NCBI GenBank assembly: GCA_031769625.1
Contig: JAUIMM010000001.1
Coordinates: 1,240,001-1,304,000 of the forward strand
Reading direction: 5' to 3'
DNA from: Taudactylus pleione
Lineage: Eukaryota > Chordata > Amphibia > Anura > Myobatrachidae
DNA length: 64,000 nucleotides
In this document: piece by piece, positions 45,024-57,200 of the stretch
Numbering within the stretch: position 1 is the stretch's first letter
Layout of the letters: the number at the start of each line of letters is the position of its first letter
Notes under the pieces: model-generated
The model's database searches: none
What the model saw: the letters and a program-made list of their open reading frames with translations, nothing else
Told to the model about the DNA's origin: nothing
Program-made: the position numbers and the translations under genes

Positions 45024-47162
45024 TCAGTGCGCTTGAGTCAGGTGCATACCCCCTCCTTTGCCTATGTCATAGGTGGATGTATAGGCTTGTATGGCCTTTT
45101 GCTGCTCCTCCATCCTCTGAAGCATATAGAGGGTTGAGTTCCACCGCGTCACAACCTCTTGCTTCAGGTGATGGCGGGGCAGGTTCAAGAGTGTTTGCTG
45201 GCGCTCCAGTCTTCGGCACGCAGTCGCTGAATGGCGAAAGTGGCCAGAAATTTTTCGGGCCACCCAAAGCGTCTCCTGCACGCCCCTGTCGCTTTTCAGA
45301 AAATTCTGCACCACCAACTTTATTGTGTGAGCAAAACATGGGACGTGATGGAATTTGCCCAGATGTAATGCCTGCACAATATTGGTGGCGTTGTCAGATA
45401 TCACAAATCCCCAGGAGAGTCTAAGTGGGGTAAGCCACTGGGCGATGATTTCCCTCAGTTTCTCTAAGAGGTTGTCGGCGGTGTGCCTCTTACTGAAACC
45501 GGTGATACACAGCATAGCCTACCTTTGAACGAGCTGGCGTTTCTGAGATGCTGCTACTGGTGACGCTGCTGCTGTTGCTGCGTAAGGTGATATATCTACC
45601 CAGTGGGCTGTCACAGTCATATAGTCCTTAGTCTGCCCTGTTCCACTTGTCCACATGTCCGTGGTTAAGTGGACATTGGGTACAACGGTATTTTTCAGGA
45701 CACTGAGGACACTTTTTCTGATGTTTCTGTACAGTCTCGGTATCGCCTGCCTAGTGAAGTGGAATCTAGACGGGATTTGGAACCGGGGACACACTACCTC
45801 CATCAATTGTCTAAATCCCACTGCACTAATGGCGGATACCGGACGCACATCTAACACCAACATAGCAGTCAAGGCCTCAGTTATACGTTTTGCTTCAGGA
45901 TGACTGCTGTCATACTTCATCCTCCTCGCTAAGGACTGTTGGAGGGTCAATTGTTTAGTAAAAGTAGTGGTGTTACTACTTCCTCTCTGGGATGATGAAC
46001 GACTCCCAGCAGCAGCAACAGCAGCAGCGGCAGCAGGAGGCGTAGCAATGCAGGATCCTCCGGAGGAATCCCGGATAGGAGAATCAGTCATGCCAGTGAC
46101 ATGGCCTGCAGGACTACTTCCGATCCTGACTAAGGAGGAAATTGACGAGGAGGGAGTTGACGGTGTGGTTTGCAGGCACTTGGATACAACAGGACAACGG
46201 GATTTAGGTGTCCCTTGACTGCTTACGGTCTTAGCCAAAGTTTCTGAACTGGACAGTAACTTTTTATGAACGCGCTGCAGGTGCCGTATAAGGGAGGATG
46301 TTCCTAGGTGGTTAACGTCCCTACCCCTACTTATTTCACCTTTACATATGGTACATATGGCAAGACAGTTGTTGTCCGGATTTGGATAGAAATATTGCCA
46401 GACCAAAGAGGTGGAATGTTTGGTCTTCTGCCTAGGCATGCCTGTGATGAGCTTTTTCATCCCACGGACAACAACTGTCTCCCCCGGAGCCTGATTTAAA
46501 CAAACCACATCACCATCAGAATCCTCCTCGCCAACTTCCTCCTCAGCCCCAGCTACACCAGTATCCTCATTCTGTTGTACTTCAACAGTGACATCTTCAA
46601 TTTGCATATCAGCAAGTGGACTGTGGGTGCTCCTTTCAGCACTTGCAGGGGGCATGCAAATGGTGGGAAGAGCCACCTCTTCCCGTCCAGTGCTGGGAAG
46701 GTCAGGCATCGCAACCACCACCACACTTGAACTCTCCTTGGGGATTTGTGATATCTTCTTAGAACGCACAGTTCTTCACTGTGCTTTTGCCAGCTTAACT
46801 CTTTTGATTTTTTTAGTGGGAGGAGGGTTTCCATCGTCATGTGAAGCTGAACCACTAGTCATGTACATAGGGAAAGACCTTAGCCATTCCTTGCCACCCT
46901 GTGTCGTAAATGGCATATTGGCAAGTTTACGTTTCTCTTCAGATGATTTAAATGTTTTTTTCAAGGTCATTTTCCTGAACTTCTTTGCCATTTGGGATTG
47001 TATGTGCCCTCTACTATGACATTGGGCATCGGCCTTGGCAGACAACGTTGATGGCATGTTATCGTCTATGTCATGACTAGTGGCAGCAGCTTCAGCACTA
47101 GGAGGAAGTGGTTCTTGATCTTTCTCTATTTTATTTTTATCGGAGAAAGTTTGGTCCTCCAT
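45024..47162 (-). pseudogene. hAT-family (BED-finger) transposase with two in-frame stops (copy B)
   Basis: One minus-strand reading frame runs from ATG 47162 to a stop at 45024, interrupted by TGA at 46776-46778 and TAG at 45519-45521; no frameshift is needed. Order: acidic N-terminus; BED zinc finger near 46300-46400; first catalytic Asp region (thr-asp-met-trp-thr-ser) before the TAG; second Asp region (ser-asp-asn-ala) and the arg-trp-asn-ser signature after it. The order is that of hAT transposases. Two nonsense codons make it a pseudogene, unless one marks an intron. Confidence 0.85.
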
Positions 47163-47204
47163 TTATGTTATATCGATTTGATATATACGGGCGGCTAAGG
47201 CGCA

Positions 47205-49255
47205 CACAAACACAGAAATATTTTTTATTTTTGCTGGAGAGTAGTGCACTTTGTGGGTTACACCACCCTTTAAGAAATGAGCCAGCCAGCTCTTTACTTA
47301 TGGGACACAGGCACACGCTTGGCGCTGCTCCTTTGTTGATGCACGTGTGGCTACTGCACACACAATTCACAAACACAGAAAAAAATATTTTATGTGGTTT
47401 GTTTGTAGTGTACTTTGGGGGTTACAGCACCCTTTAACGGTCAAGCCAGCCGGCCCTTTACTTATGATACAGGCGCACGCTTGGCACTAATTTGTTGATG
47501 CACGTGCGGCTACTGCGCACACAATTCACAAACACAGAAAATATTTTTTTATTTGGTTTGGAGTGTACTTTGGGGGTTACAGCACCCTTTAACGGTCAAG
47601 CCAGCCGGCCCTTTACTTATGACACAGGCGCACGCTTGGCACTACTTTGTTGATGCACGTGCGGCTACTGCGCCACAATTCACAAACACAGAAAATATTT
47701 TGTTATTTGGTTTGGAGTGTACTTTGGGGGTTACAGCACCCTTTAATGGTCAAGCCAGCCGGCCCTTTACTTATGACACAGGCGCACGCTTGGCACTACT
47801 TTGTTGATGCACGTGCGGCTACTGCGCACACAATTCACAAACACAGACATTTTTTTTTTATTTAGTTTGGAGTGTACTTTGGGGGTTACAGCACCCTTTA
47901 ATGGTCAAGCCAGCTGGTCCTTTACTTATGACACAGGCGCATGCTTGGCACTACTTTGTTGATGCACGTGCAGCTACTGCGCACACAATTCACAAACACA
48001 GAAAATATTTTTTTATTTGGTTTGGAGTGTACTTTGGGGGTTACAGCACCCTTTAACGGTCAAGCCAGCTGGCCCTTTACTTATGACACAGGCGCACGCT
48101 TGGCACTACTTTGTTGATGCACGTGCGGCTACTGCGCACACAATTCACAAACACAGAAAATATTTTGTTATTTGGTTTGGAGTGTACTTTGGGGGTTACA
48201 GCACCCTTTAACGGTCAAGCCAGCTGTCCCTTTACTTATGACACAGACGCACGCTTGGCACTACTTTGTTGATGCACGTGCGGCTGCTGCGCACACAATT
48301 CAAACACAGAAAATATTTTTTATTTGGTTTGGACTGGAGTGTACTTTGGGGGTTACAGCACCCTTTAACGGTCAAGCCAGCCGGCCCTTTACTTATGACG
48401 CAGGCGCACGCTTGGCACTACTTTGTTGATGCACGTGCGGCTACTGCGCACACAATTCACAAACACAGAAAATATTTTGTTATTTGGTTTGGAGTGTACT
48501 TTGGGGGTTACAGCACCCTTTAACGGTCAAGCCAGCCGTCCCTTTACTTATGACACAGGCGCACGCTTGGCACTACTTTGTTGATGCACGTGCGGCTGCT
48601 GCGCACACAATTCAAACACAGAAAATATTTTTTTATTTGGTTTGGATTGGAGTGTACTTTGGGGGTTACAGCACCCTTTAACGGTCAAGCCAGCCGGCCC
48701 TTTACTTATGACGCAGGCGCACGCTTGGCACTACTTTGTTGATGCACGTGCGGCTACTGCGCACACAATTCACAAACACAGAAAATATTTTGTTATTTGG
48801 TTTGGAGTGTAGGGGTTACAGCACCCTTTAACGGTCAAGCCAGCCGTCCCTTTACTTATGACACAGGCGCATGCTTGGCACTACTTTGTTGATGCACGTG
48901 CGGCTGCTGCGCACACAATTCAAACACAGAAAATATTTTTTTATTTGGTTTGGATTGGAGTGTACTTTGGGGGTTACAGCACCCTTTAACGGTCAAGCCA
49001 GCCGGCCCTTTACTTATGACGCAGGCGCACGCTTGGCACTACTTTGTTGATGCACGTGCAGCTACTGCGCACACAATTCACAAACACAGGAAATATTTTT
49101 TTATTTGGTTTGGAGTGTACTTTGGGGGTTACAGCACCCTTTAACGGTCAAGCCAGCCGGCCCTTTACTTATGGCACAGGCGCACGCTTGGCACTACTTT
49201 GTTGATGCACGTGCGGCTACTGCGCACACAATTCACAAACACAGAAAAAATATTT
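47205..49255. repeat. 155-bp tandem array inside the hAT element, copy B (twelve units plus one diverged)
   Basis: Same unit as copy A with three extra units, which accounts for the 464-bp shift between the copies across this region. One unit (near 48810) has a short deletion in the GTACTTTGG stretch. Confidence 0.92.
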
Positions 49256-49349
49256 TTTTTTTTAGCACTTGGGGGGAGCACCCCTGACAGACAGAGCACC
49301 CCCTGGACAACACTACAGCACCCCTTTAGGACTGGGACACTGCACAGGA

Positions 49350-49540
49350 CTTTGGAGTGGACACAGCCCCTATGGACAATTGACTGCACAACACAGTCCA
49401 GCCAGCCCCTATGGACTTTGAAGTAGTGGACACAGCCCCTATTGACAACAGCAGCACAGCACAACACAGCCAGCCCCTGTGGACTTTGAAGTAGTGGACA
49501 CAGCCCCTATGGACAACAGCAGCACAGCGCAGCACAGCAC
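49350..49540. repeat. Three imperfect units of about 75 bp (CAGCCCC-rich), copy B
   Basis: Same structure and position in the hAT element as in copy A. Confidence 0.7.
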
Positions 49541-49922
49541 AGCACAACACTTCTCTGCACTACACTACACTACACTACACTACACAGCCCAGCCAGTCCT
49601 AACTCCCACCCTCCCTCTTCACTGTACACAGCCGAGTGAGAAAATGGCGCCGACGCGGCTACCTTATATAGGATCCAAAACCCGCGAGACCCGGAAGGCG
49701 GGATGATGATGTTTTGCCTCGATTTCAGATCCGAGTCAGGCGGGAAAAGTCGAGCTTGACTTGTCCCCCAACATCCCCCCATTGTGTCAATGTGGCCAAT
49801 GTGAAGTTATTAGAAGGTGTAAAATGGTTGATTTGGGGGCATTGTAGGTGTAATTTGAATTTTGGCACTACTATGGGGCTTATATTGAACTAGGGGATAC
49901 TATGGGGCATACATTGAACTCG

Positions 49923-50521
49923 AGGCCTGATTCAGAGCCGCTCATAAGCGGCCGCTCGTTCGCTCCGAGTGATGTTCGCACAACTGTGCATGCGTATGGG
50001 TCGTAATACGCATGCGTCAACCAGTCATTGCGGTCGGAATTCGTGAGCTCGGAAAGCAGCGAGGGGCTGTTAATTTGAGTGACAGAATGTACCGTTTGTG
50101 GGTGGTAACAGGGGAAGGTGCTTGAAAACGGGGGAGTGGAGATCCGAACGCAGGCGTGCCAAACGGTCAAAATGGTGTTTAATGGGTGTGCATAATTAAC
50201 AAAGCAGCATCATCGACCACGTCACTTGGTTGTCTTTTAGCCTGAACTGCTTGCAGTGATTGCGGGAAGTAAATCCTACCACAAGCACTGTGAGCAGTTC
50301 AGACGCCTTTCGATGTTCCCGATTAATCAAATAAATAGCGGAGATGACGTATGATGCAAACTGCAAAGGGGCGTCTTTACAAAATAGCGAGCACATTTTT
50401 CGGATGCTCGCTCTGACATAGAGGCGTCCACAGACCGCAAAGTGCGAGCGCTCAATTTAAATATCCGGCCCCTTTTTCAGAACGACCGTCAGCAAATAGC
50501 ATCTGACTCTGAATTAGGCCC
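49923..50521. mobile_element. PIF/Harbinger-like MITE upstream of PHF7, copy B
   Basis: Same insertion and flanking TCG as copy A; it was present before the duplication. Confidence 0.7.
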
Positions 50522-51007
50522 TCGGTCATTACTAGGGGGCAGAAAATTAACAAGCATTGGGATGGGGGCCCCTTCAAAATGTTGCTATGGGACCCTTGAA
50601 GTTTTGGCTACACCCCTGTCCAGGCCTAATGGAAGTATACAATGCATATAAGTATGATTACAGTTATACATTACATTCGGTGTATAAGCACAGTATGCTG
50701 TGAATGCGCATTTATAGTATACGTGGGCTATACTAAGTGGTAATAACGTTAAATTCATGAACTTGATGTTGCTTATTTTTACAAGAAGCTCCCAGTTGCC
50801 TTACAGTGATTCTCTTTGGTTTGCGAGAACTAGTGATCCAGGCAGCAGGTACTGTACATGTGCGCAGCGCTGCCACCGGGAAATATGGGGCCTAGTAAAA
50901 CAGCGCTCCCCGTCCGGTCCCCTTACTGCTGTACCCCCCATTCCCCCCAATAGAGGCCCTGTGTGCATGATGGAGACCATGAGTCAGAAGCCTGGCCTGC
51001 CATGGTT

Positions 51008-51044
51008 ATGCAAATCAGTGATGTCACAGAGGCCAGTGACATCA
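51008..51044 (+). promoter_or_regulatory. Candidate PHF7 promoter elements, copy B
   Basis: Same octamer (51008-51015) and inverted CRE-like pair (51019-51026 and 51037-51044) as copy A, at the same distance from exon 1. Conservation between such recent copies adds little independent support. Confidence 0.35.
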
Positions 51045-51200
51045 TAGCACAGGACTGCAGGTCAGGCTCACACAGAGCAGCAGACACATTATAGTTACAG
51101 ATTCTTAGCGAGGTGCATCGTTTTTATTATAAGACGAATTTTCTCTAATTGTACAACTAGAGAAGCTTCTAAGAGGCTGTACGACTTAATGTGAGGCGTC

Positions 51201-51214
51201 ATGGCCTCCCCTAG
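51201..51214 (+). CDS. PHF7: PHF7 copy B exon 1
   Basis: Same 14-bp start exon, Kozak context and donor as copy A. Confidence 0.8.
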
Positions 51215-54200
51215 GTAAGTGAGAAGAAGCCGGGACACTTTAGCATTGGTTTTACAATTGTTGTTATTTGTTTTTGGGAGAGGGGATTGTATTATTTTCC
51301 TTATTTAAAACAGCTTGAATTATTTTTAAATGCAATAGTACTAAGTAATGTGTACATACCTGTAATATAGTTGCCTAGTCGTTACAGTTAGCCGTCCAAT
51401 CAACATATAACACTAAATTCAAAATGATCAGGGGAAACAACAATTTAATAATACTCAGACATGACTCTGTAGGCAGAGCTGGTCCTGCACGGGGACTACT
51501 GGTCTCCCAATATATACTTACATATGAGAATGTTCAATGAGGTACAACCTATATGGTTACATCTCAGAGAGAAATCCTAAAAAGAAATATATTAATAACA
51601 CTCAAGGGCACTTATCTGCTTATATAATCTATATACATTCTGCAGAGTTTGGTAATAATCACTTAGTCACATATAAATCTCTGCCATCATAATCGTGTTG
51701 GATGCACAGACTGTAGAATGTCATTAGCAGCTGCAGCATCATACAAATACAATACTGGGAATCTCCCAAACAGGTCTTTGCAGTGTGATTGAATTTACAT
51801 ACATAGAAATATGATTTGTACTGGCAGAACCTGGCTTAGGATAGTAATTAGGCACAGCATCCAGGTATTTACACACAGGATTAAGACTAATCCATATAAA
51901 CTAAATTTGCCACAATGTTTGAGTCACAGGTTGGGTATATGTGTTTGTTATAAGATAGGTTAACAAGTCCCCATTATGACTGGGCTATTACCAAATGTAA
52001 GAAGACTTATCTGTAGAGAGTACCTCCAGGTAATATGTAGGAGAGGGTATGTACATGAAAGACCCCAGACCATGAGTGACAACCTGCTTCTGCTGTTACT
52101 CTGTTATACAGACCCCATCCTTTTCAAGGTTCTCATAATGTGTTACTACTGACTACTGTACGTTTCTCATGCCACACCAGTCTCCCTGCTCTCTCATCCA
52201 CCGTCCTCTGTATAATGGTGTGACAGCAGAAGAAGGTTAGCACTCATGGTCTGGGATCTTTCATCTACAATCTGCCTCCTATATACTACCTAACATTGGT
52301 GTAATTACCATAGGTGCAAGGGGTGCAGCTGCTATACAGCCCAGAGCTGAGGGGGAACCCTTCCTTGTCAAAGTTACATGTATTATATATATATTTCACC
52401 ATTGGGTGATACATATGAGCTGTCATATTGCATTAGTTTTGTAACAAGTACTCAGTGAAGATTACGTATTTGCATGCAAAGCAAAAATATACAAATACAA
52501 TTCCGACTAACTAACACTTTGGTTTGATGCACCTGGTGCAGATGGACAGGCTCATGTATGAAAGTAAAGTCCCACATCACACACCTGGAAATACACAGGG
52601 TGTTATAAGGCAGTGCATGCATTTGCAGGCCCAGATAGCCTCAGATAGTACACTTCTGCCAATGTACCATTTACATACACAAATGTGACACCTGTAATAG
52701 GCACAGTCCTGATGTCCCCTCACTCTCATGATATTATGTAAGACATACTGTAAGTGAGATGGAGCCGAGCAGTATTCTAGGAGAAAAAACAGGTAAATGC
52801 GGTGGTTCTAGTGTCGGTTGGGTGTGGAAGTGATGCAATATTTCATCATGCACAATTATATTTTCTAGTGTATCTGCTGCTGCTGTATACCCACAGAGGT
52901 GCAGAGTCATTGTCTGAGGGCAGTCCCAGGGACTGTGGCCTGTTGAATCACGTTTGCACATAGAGAAGTGTCCAACTTCTTGCAGTTTGTAAATGACCCT
53001 TAATGAAAGCAATCTGATTGGATTATTGCACAGTTACACGTAACCCCTATACAGTATATGTGTGCACAATCTTTACCTCTTAGCGTGTGGTTGCTGTGAA
53101 GCCTTTGGGTGGAAGTCATACATGTAGTTATGGTTTGGTTGGACATTAAGGGTCTAGTGTGGCTGTTTCTGATCCTCTGGTCTTTCGGCACCTTGCGACC
53201 CACTTCCACTAAAGCGCCAGCTCTCAGAATACACTGTATAGGACACATACATAAAGGAGGGTTATTATGATTTGCACATTTATGGCATCATTTTGTTTTT
53301 GTATCTTTGTTTAGGAAAAGAAAGCGAAAGACAAATAGGGATCCGGCTCCAAGCTCATCGCTGGACGCCGCTCCCGGTAAGAGAGGAGCCAGGAGAAGTC
53401 TTATTACACCTTCAGTAATATAACTGTAATTACACACATTGCTGGTGTCCTGAGAGCTGCCTCCTAGTAATTATACAGTGGGTCATTAATAATAATAATG
53501 CTCTTTATGGATTAGGGGTAGTTCTCCCGCACAGCTTTACATTGTTGTAAAATGATTGCTCTGTATTGTACCACAGTGCTCGGTGCAGGTCTCAGCCACT
53601 ATCTAGTTACTAGGAGCTGCCATGTCTGTGTGATATTCCAGCAATGATACAGTATCCCAAATGCTGCTATTGTTGGGGAGGGGGAACCATGTCAGAACTA
53701 GTCCCATAATACAATGTTATATAAATGATATATTCTTGGGGGCTGTAAACAGGAACAATCAGACATTGTTTGGAGATACCTTTACCCTCCCCAGTAATTA
53801 CAATATTGGGCACATTATGCTGGAATATCTGTAAGTGATGGTGATTACCGGTGATTATATCATACATGCCTACTCTCCCGGAGCGTCCAGGAGGCTCCCA
53901 AAAATTGTCTTGCACTCCCAGCCGCCTGGAAAAGTGGTCAAGTCTCCCGGGCGGCCACATTCCCTTGGACCCCCACACACACCCCTGCAGCAGAGGGGCA
54001 GATAAAGTGATTTGTGATGAATCGCATCATGATGGCCTTGCCCCCTGCTTCACAATCCTGGTAATCTCGTCATTGTGTAGTGGGGACGGGGCCACGATGA
54101 GGCTATTCTACCATCACGCCCCCGCACCACCCCATGAGCCCCATCACGTCCCCCGTCCTGTTATATAACCTATGCTCCCTCCCTCTGTATGCTCTGCCAG

Positions 54201-57200
54201 CTACAGTCCCACCAGCCCCTATTATCTTATCATTATGCTCTCCCTCTAGTCTATGAGCTCTAATTAGCGCCACCATCTACCCTCTGTCTCACAGCTGCTG
54301 TCCTTCACCAACCTTGTATGTACTTGTGCTGTATTGTAGGTGTAAGTTGTATTTTGTATGATTTATATCTCTGGCACTACATTATTATTACTTATTTATG
54401 AACAGTTATATATATATATATTCCCTATCACTTGGAGACACATTACTGCAGGGTTAATTATTTTAAATTTTTTGGCAAAAGCAAATTAACCTGCCAGTGT
54501 GTTTTTGTGTTTTTGTGTTTTTGTTTTTTGTGTTTTTTGGAGTGTGGGATGAAACCTGAGGAAACCCACCTAAACACAAGGAGAACATGCAAACTCTACA
54601 CTCATAGTGGCTTGATCAGGAATCGAACTCAGGACATTATTGCATGATGACACTCATTTTAAACATGTATTGCTGGAGGTGACACACATATAAATAGCAC
54701 ATCTTACAGATAACCTCTTGTCTTGCTTCCACAGAATGCATTTTCTGCGGCCGTGCAGAGAATGACGTGGCCAAATTTGGAGATTTGCTAACTAATAGCA
54801 AAGAGAAACTGACCGTCCACCACTACTGCCTGGTATATATGCTAATAAATGATTGACGAACATCAGTATACATACACACACAGGGTGGGACTGGCCCACA
54901 GGGGTATAGGGGAAATCCCCGGTGGGCCCCACTGTCTGAAAGCCCCACCCCCTCCTCTAGGCGTCATGCTCCAGACTGTGCACTGAATTGTACATTGTTA
55001 CTATATTAGAGGGTCAGTTACCTTGTGGAGCAGGACCCCTGATAAACATCAGTTCATGATTCACTTCTATAGAAACTACATCAAGATTTGCCTAATGGTT
55101 AGCTAAGCAAATGTGGCAGCTGTCCACACCCCCTCTATTGGATGACCACACCTCTTTGTTGGATGACCACACCCCCTCTGTCGGATAGGCCCCTATCACT
55201 GCTTTTCCCTGGTGAGCCCTTTATGCCCCAGTACGACACAATATATATATATTTCCTCCATTTTTAACTTTAGACATAGTGAATATTTTTTTGCGGAATC
55301 TTCCCCTAAGGATATGTAGATATCTGCACAGTTAATGCTAAATGCAGGAAACAGTGTAACAATGTACTCCCAGTAATAACACGGGAATATACGCTACAGA
55401 CACAAGTGTATCACATTGTTATTGGGAATGCAGTACAGGTGTTAGCTCAGTGATTATACCCATAAGTACATCTCCCCTCTCTCTCTGATCCAGCTGCTAT
55501 CCACCGGTATGCCGCAAAGAGGCAGAGACAGCCAAGGATTCTACGGCTTCCTCTTCACGGACGTGCGGAAGGCAGCGAGACGGGCAGCAGAGATGGTGAG
55601 GGGGATGATCATGGTGATACCTCCTCATGTTGTATGACCGGCGCCCAGGAAACATTCTCTTCTCATGTTACAGGAAAACCGAATTACACATATTGTGCCT
55701 GATCCTGAGTACACACATCGTCTAGTGTGTACCCAGCATAAAGTTGGGTACACACTAGGTCGACAACCTATCAGCCTAAACCTGTCCCTCCCTCCCCACA
55801 GCCTAAACCTGTCCCTCCCTCCCCACAGCCTAAACCTGTCCCTCCCTCCCCACAGCCTAAACATGTTCCTCCCTCCCCGCAGCCTAAACCTATGCCTCCC
55901 TCCCCACAGCCTAAACCTGTCCCTCCCTCCCCGAAGCCTAAACCTCTCTTCCCTTCCCCCCTGCAGCTTAAACCTAGCCCTCCCCCAAGTGCCTAATCCT
56001 AACCCCTAGCACCCTCCCCCTATCACGCAATACTTACCGTCGGGATGCCGGTGGTTGGGATGCTGGTGCCGGGTACTAAATGGTGTCTGGATTCCAGCAC
56101 TGGCATTCTGAGCACCGGCTTCCCGACAGCTGGGAAATAAACTACATCCCATTATATATAGTGGGGAACCTCCTTACACCCATTGTTCTTCTCTTACTCA
56201 CTATTGTCATTTGTCATTTATAATGTTTGCAGACCTGCACAGTGTGTAAGGAACCGGGAGCATCCATCCACTGCAGCAGGAAGGGCTGCACAGAGAACGT
56301 GCACTTCCCATGTGGCCAGGAGAAGGGCTTCATCTCCCAGTATGCCGAGCAGTTTCCGTGAGTAATCCATTTACTTCTAGGTATTGGCTACATCCCATTA
56401 GTTATAGCTAAAGTGCATTAAGTGCGAGAAATGCCATGTGCAATGTACGTGATATCATACTGTATTATTGGAGAATGTGGACGTGGGGATAAAGACTAAA
56501 TATATAGATGATAGAGACCTGGCATTGAGCGTCGGGGAAAGGGGTGGTAACAAAACTTTGCTTTTGGGTGGATTGTTTAGTCTTTAAATGTAGAAGAGGT
56601 CACACATGGGGTGACAGCAGGAGGTAGCTCTATGGGAGAACATGCAGTTACAGAGGCTCTATTGATGTTTCCTTTGAAGTACTCACAATTTGTACTCTTA
56701 CATTGTTCCCTTATAGATCATTTTGCACAAAGCATCGGCCCTTTCAGAAGGCTAAGCCACAGGAAGACCCCAGTGCATGCACCATCTGCCTGGAAGATCT
56801 GACACCTTCTCCATCTTATGAGGTGATTAAATGCCCCTGCTGCAAACATACCTGGCTCCACAGGACCTGCGTGCAGGTAAGTTCTCACGTTACTACTTAC
56901 TCCTCACCGGGACAGACTCTTATCGGAGCCAGTGTCTTGGCCAAAATAATCTTGATAAATTGCCCCAAAAGTGCGATGAGATAAGCAGGAGGTGAGCCAG
57001 GAGGAGCCCCATGGAGTGGAGGGATTAGAGGAGAATGGGGGGTGGTCACCAATATCAAATGCTGCTGTGAGGTCATGGGATATAAGAATAGTGAACTGGC
57101 CATGAGGAGGCCACCAGTGATTGTGGGGGGAATGAAGGGACCCAAAGCCTGATTGGAGAGGACCTAGGAGGGATTGGGAGGAGGGGAATGAGGTGCTGTC

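Larger units (their letters stand above)
44388..49765 (-). mobile_element. hAT transposon, copy B (nearly complete)
   Basis: The left end near 44388 starts with a GGGTATGCACCGGCC stretch and carries repeated GGATCTGGAT-type motifs. The right end near 49765 has related GATTTCAGATCCGAG sequence and a CG-rich hairpin (CCCGC...GCGGG). Between them lie the transposase remnant (45024-47162), the 155-bp array and a CAG-rich region. Exact termini and an 8-bp target duplication could not be fixed by eye, and no C-terminal hATC dimerisation segment was recognised below 45024. Confidence 0.6.
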
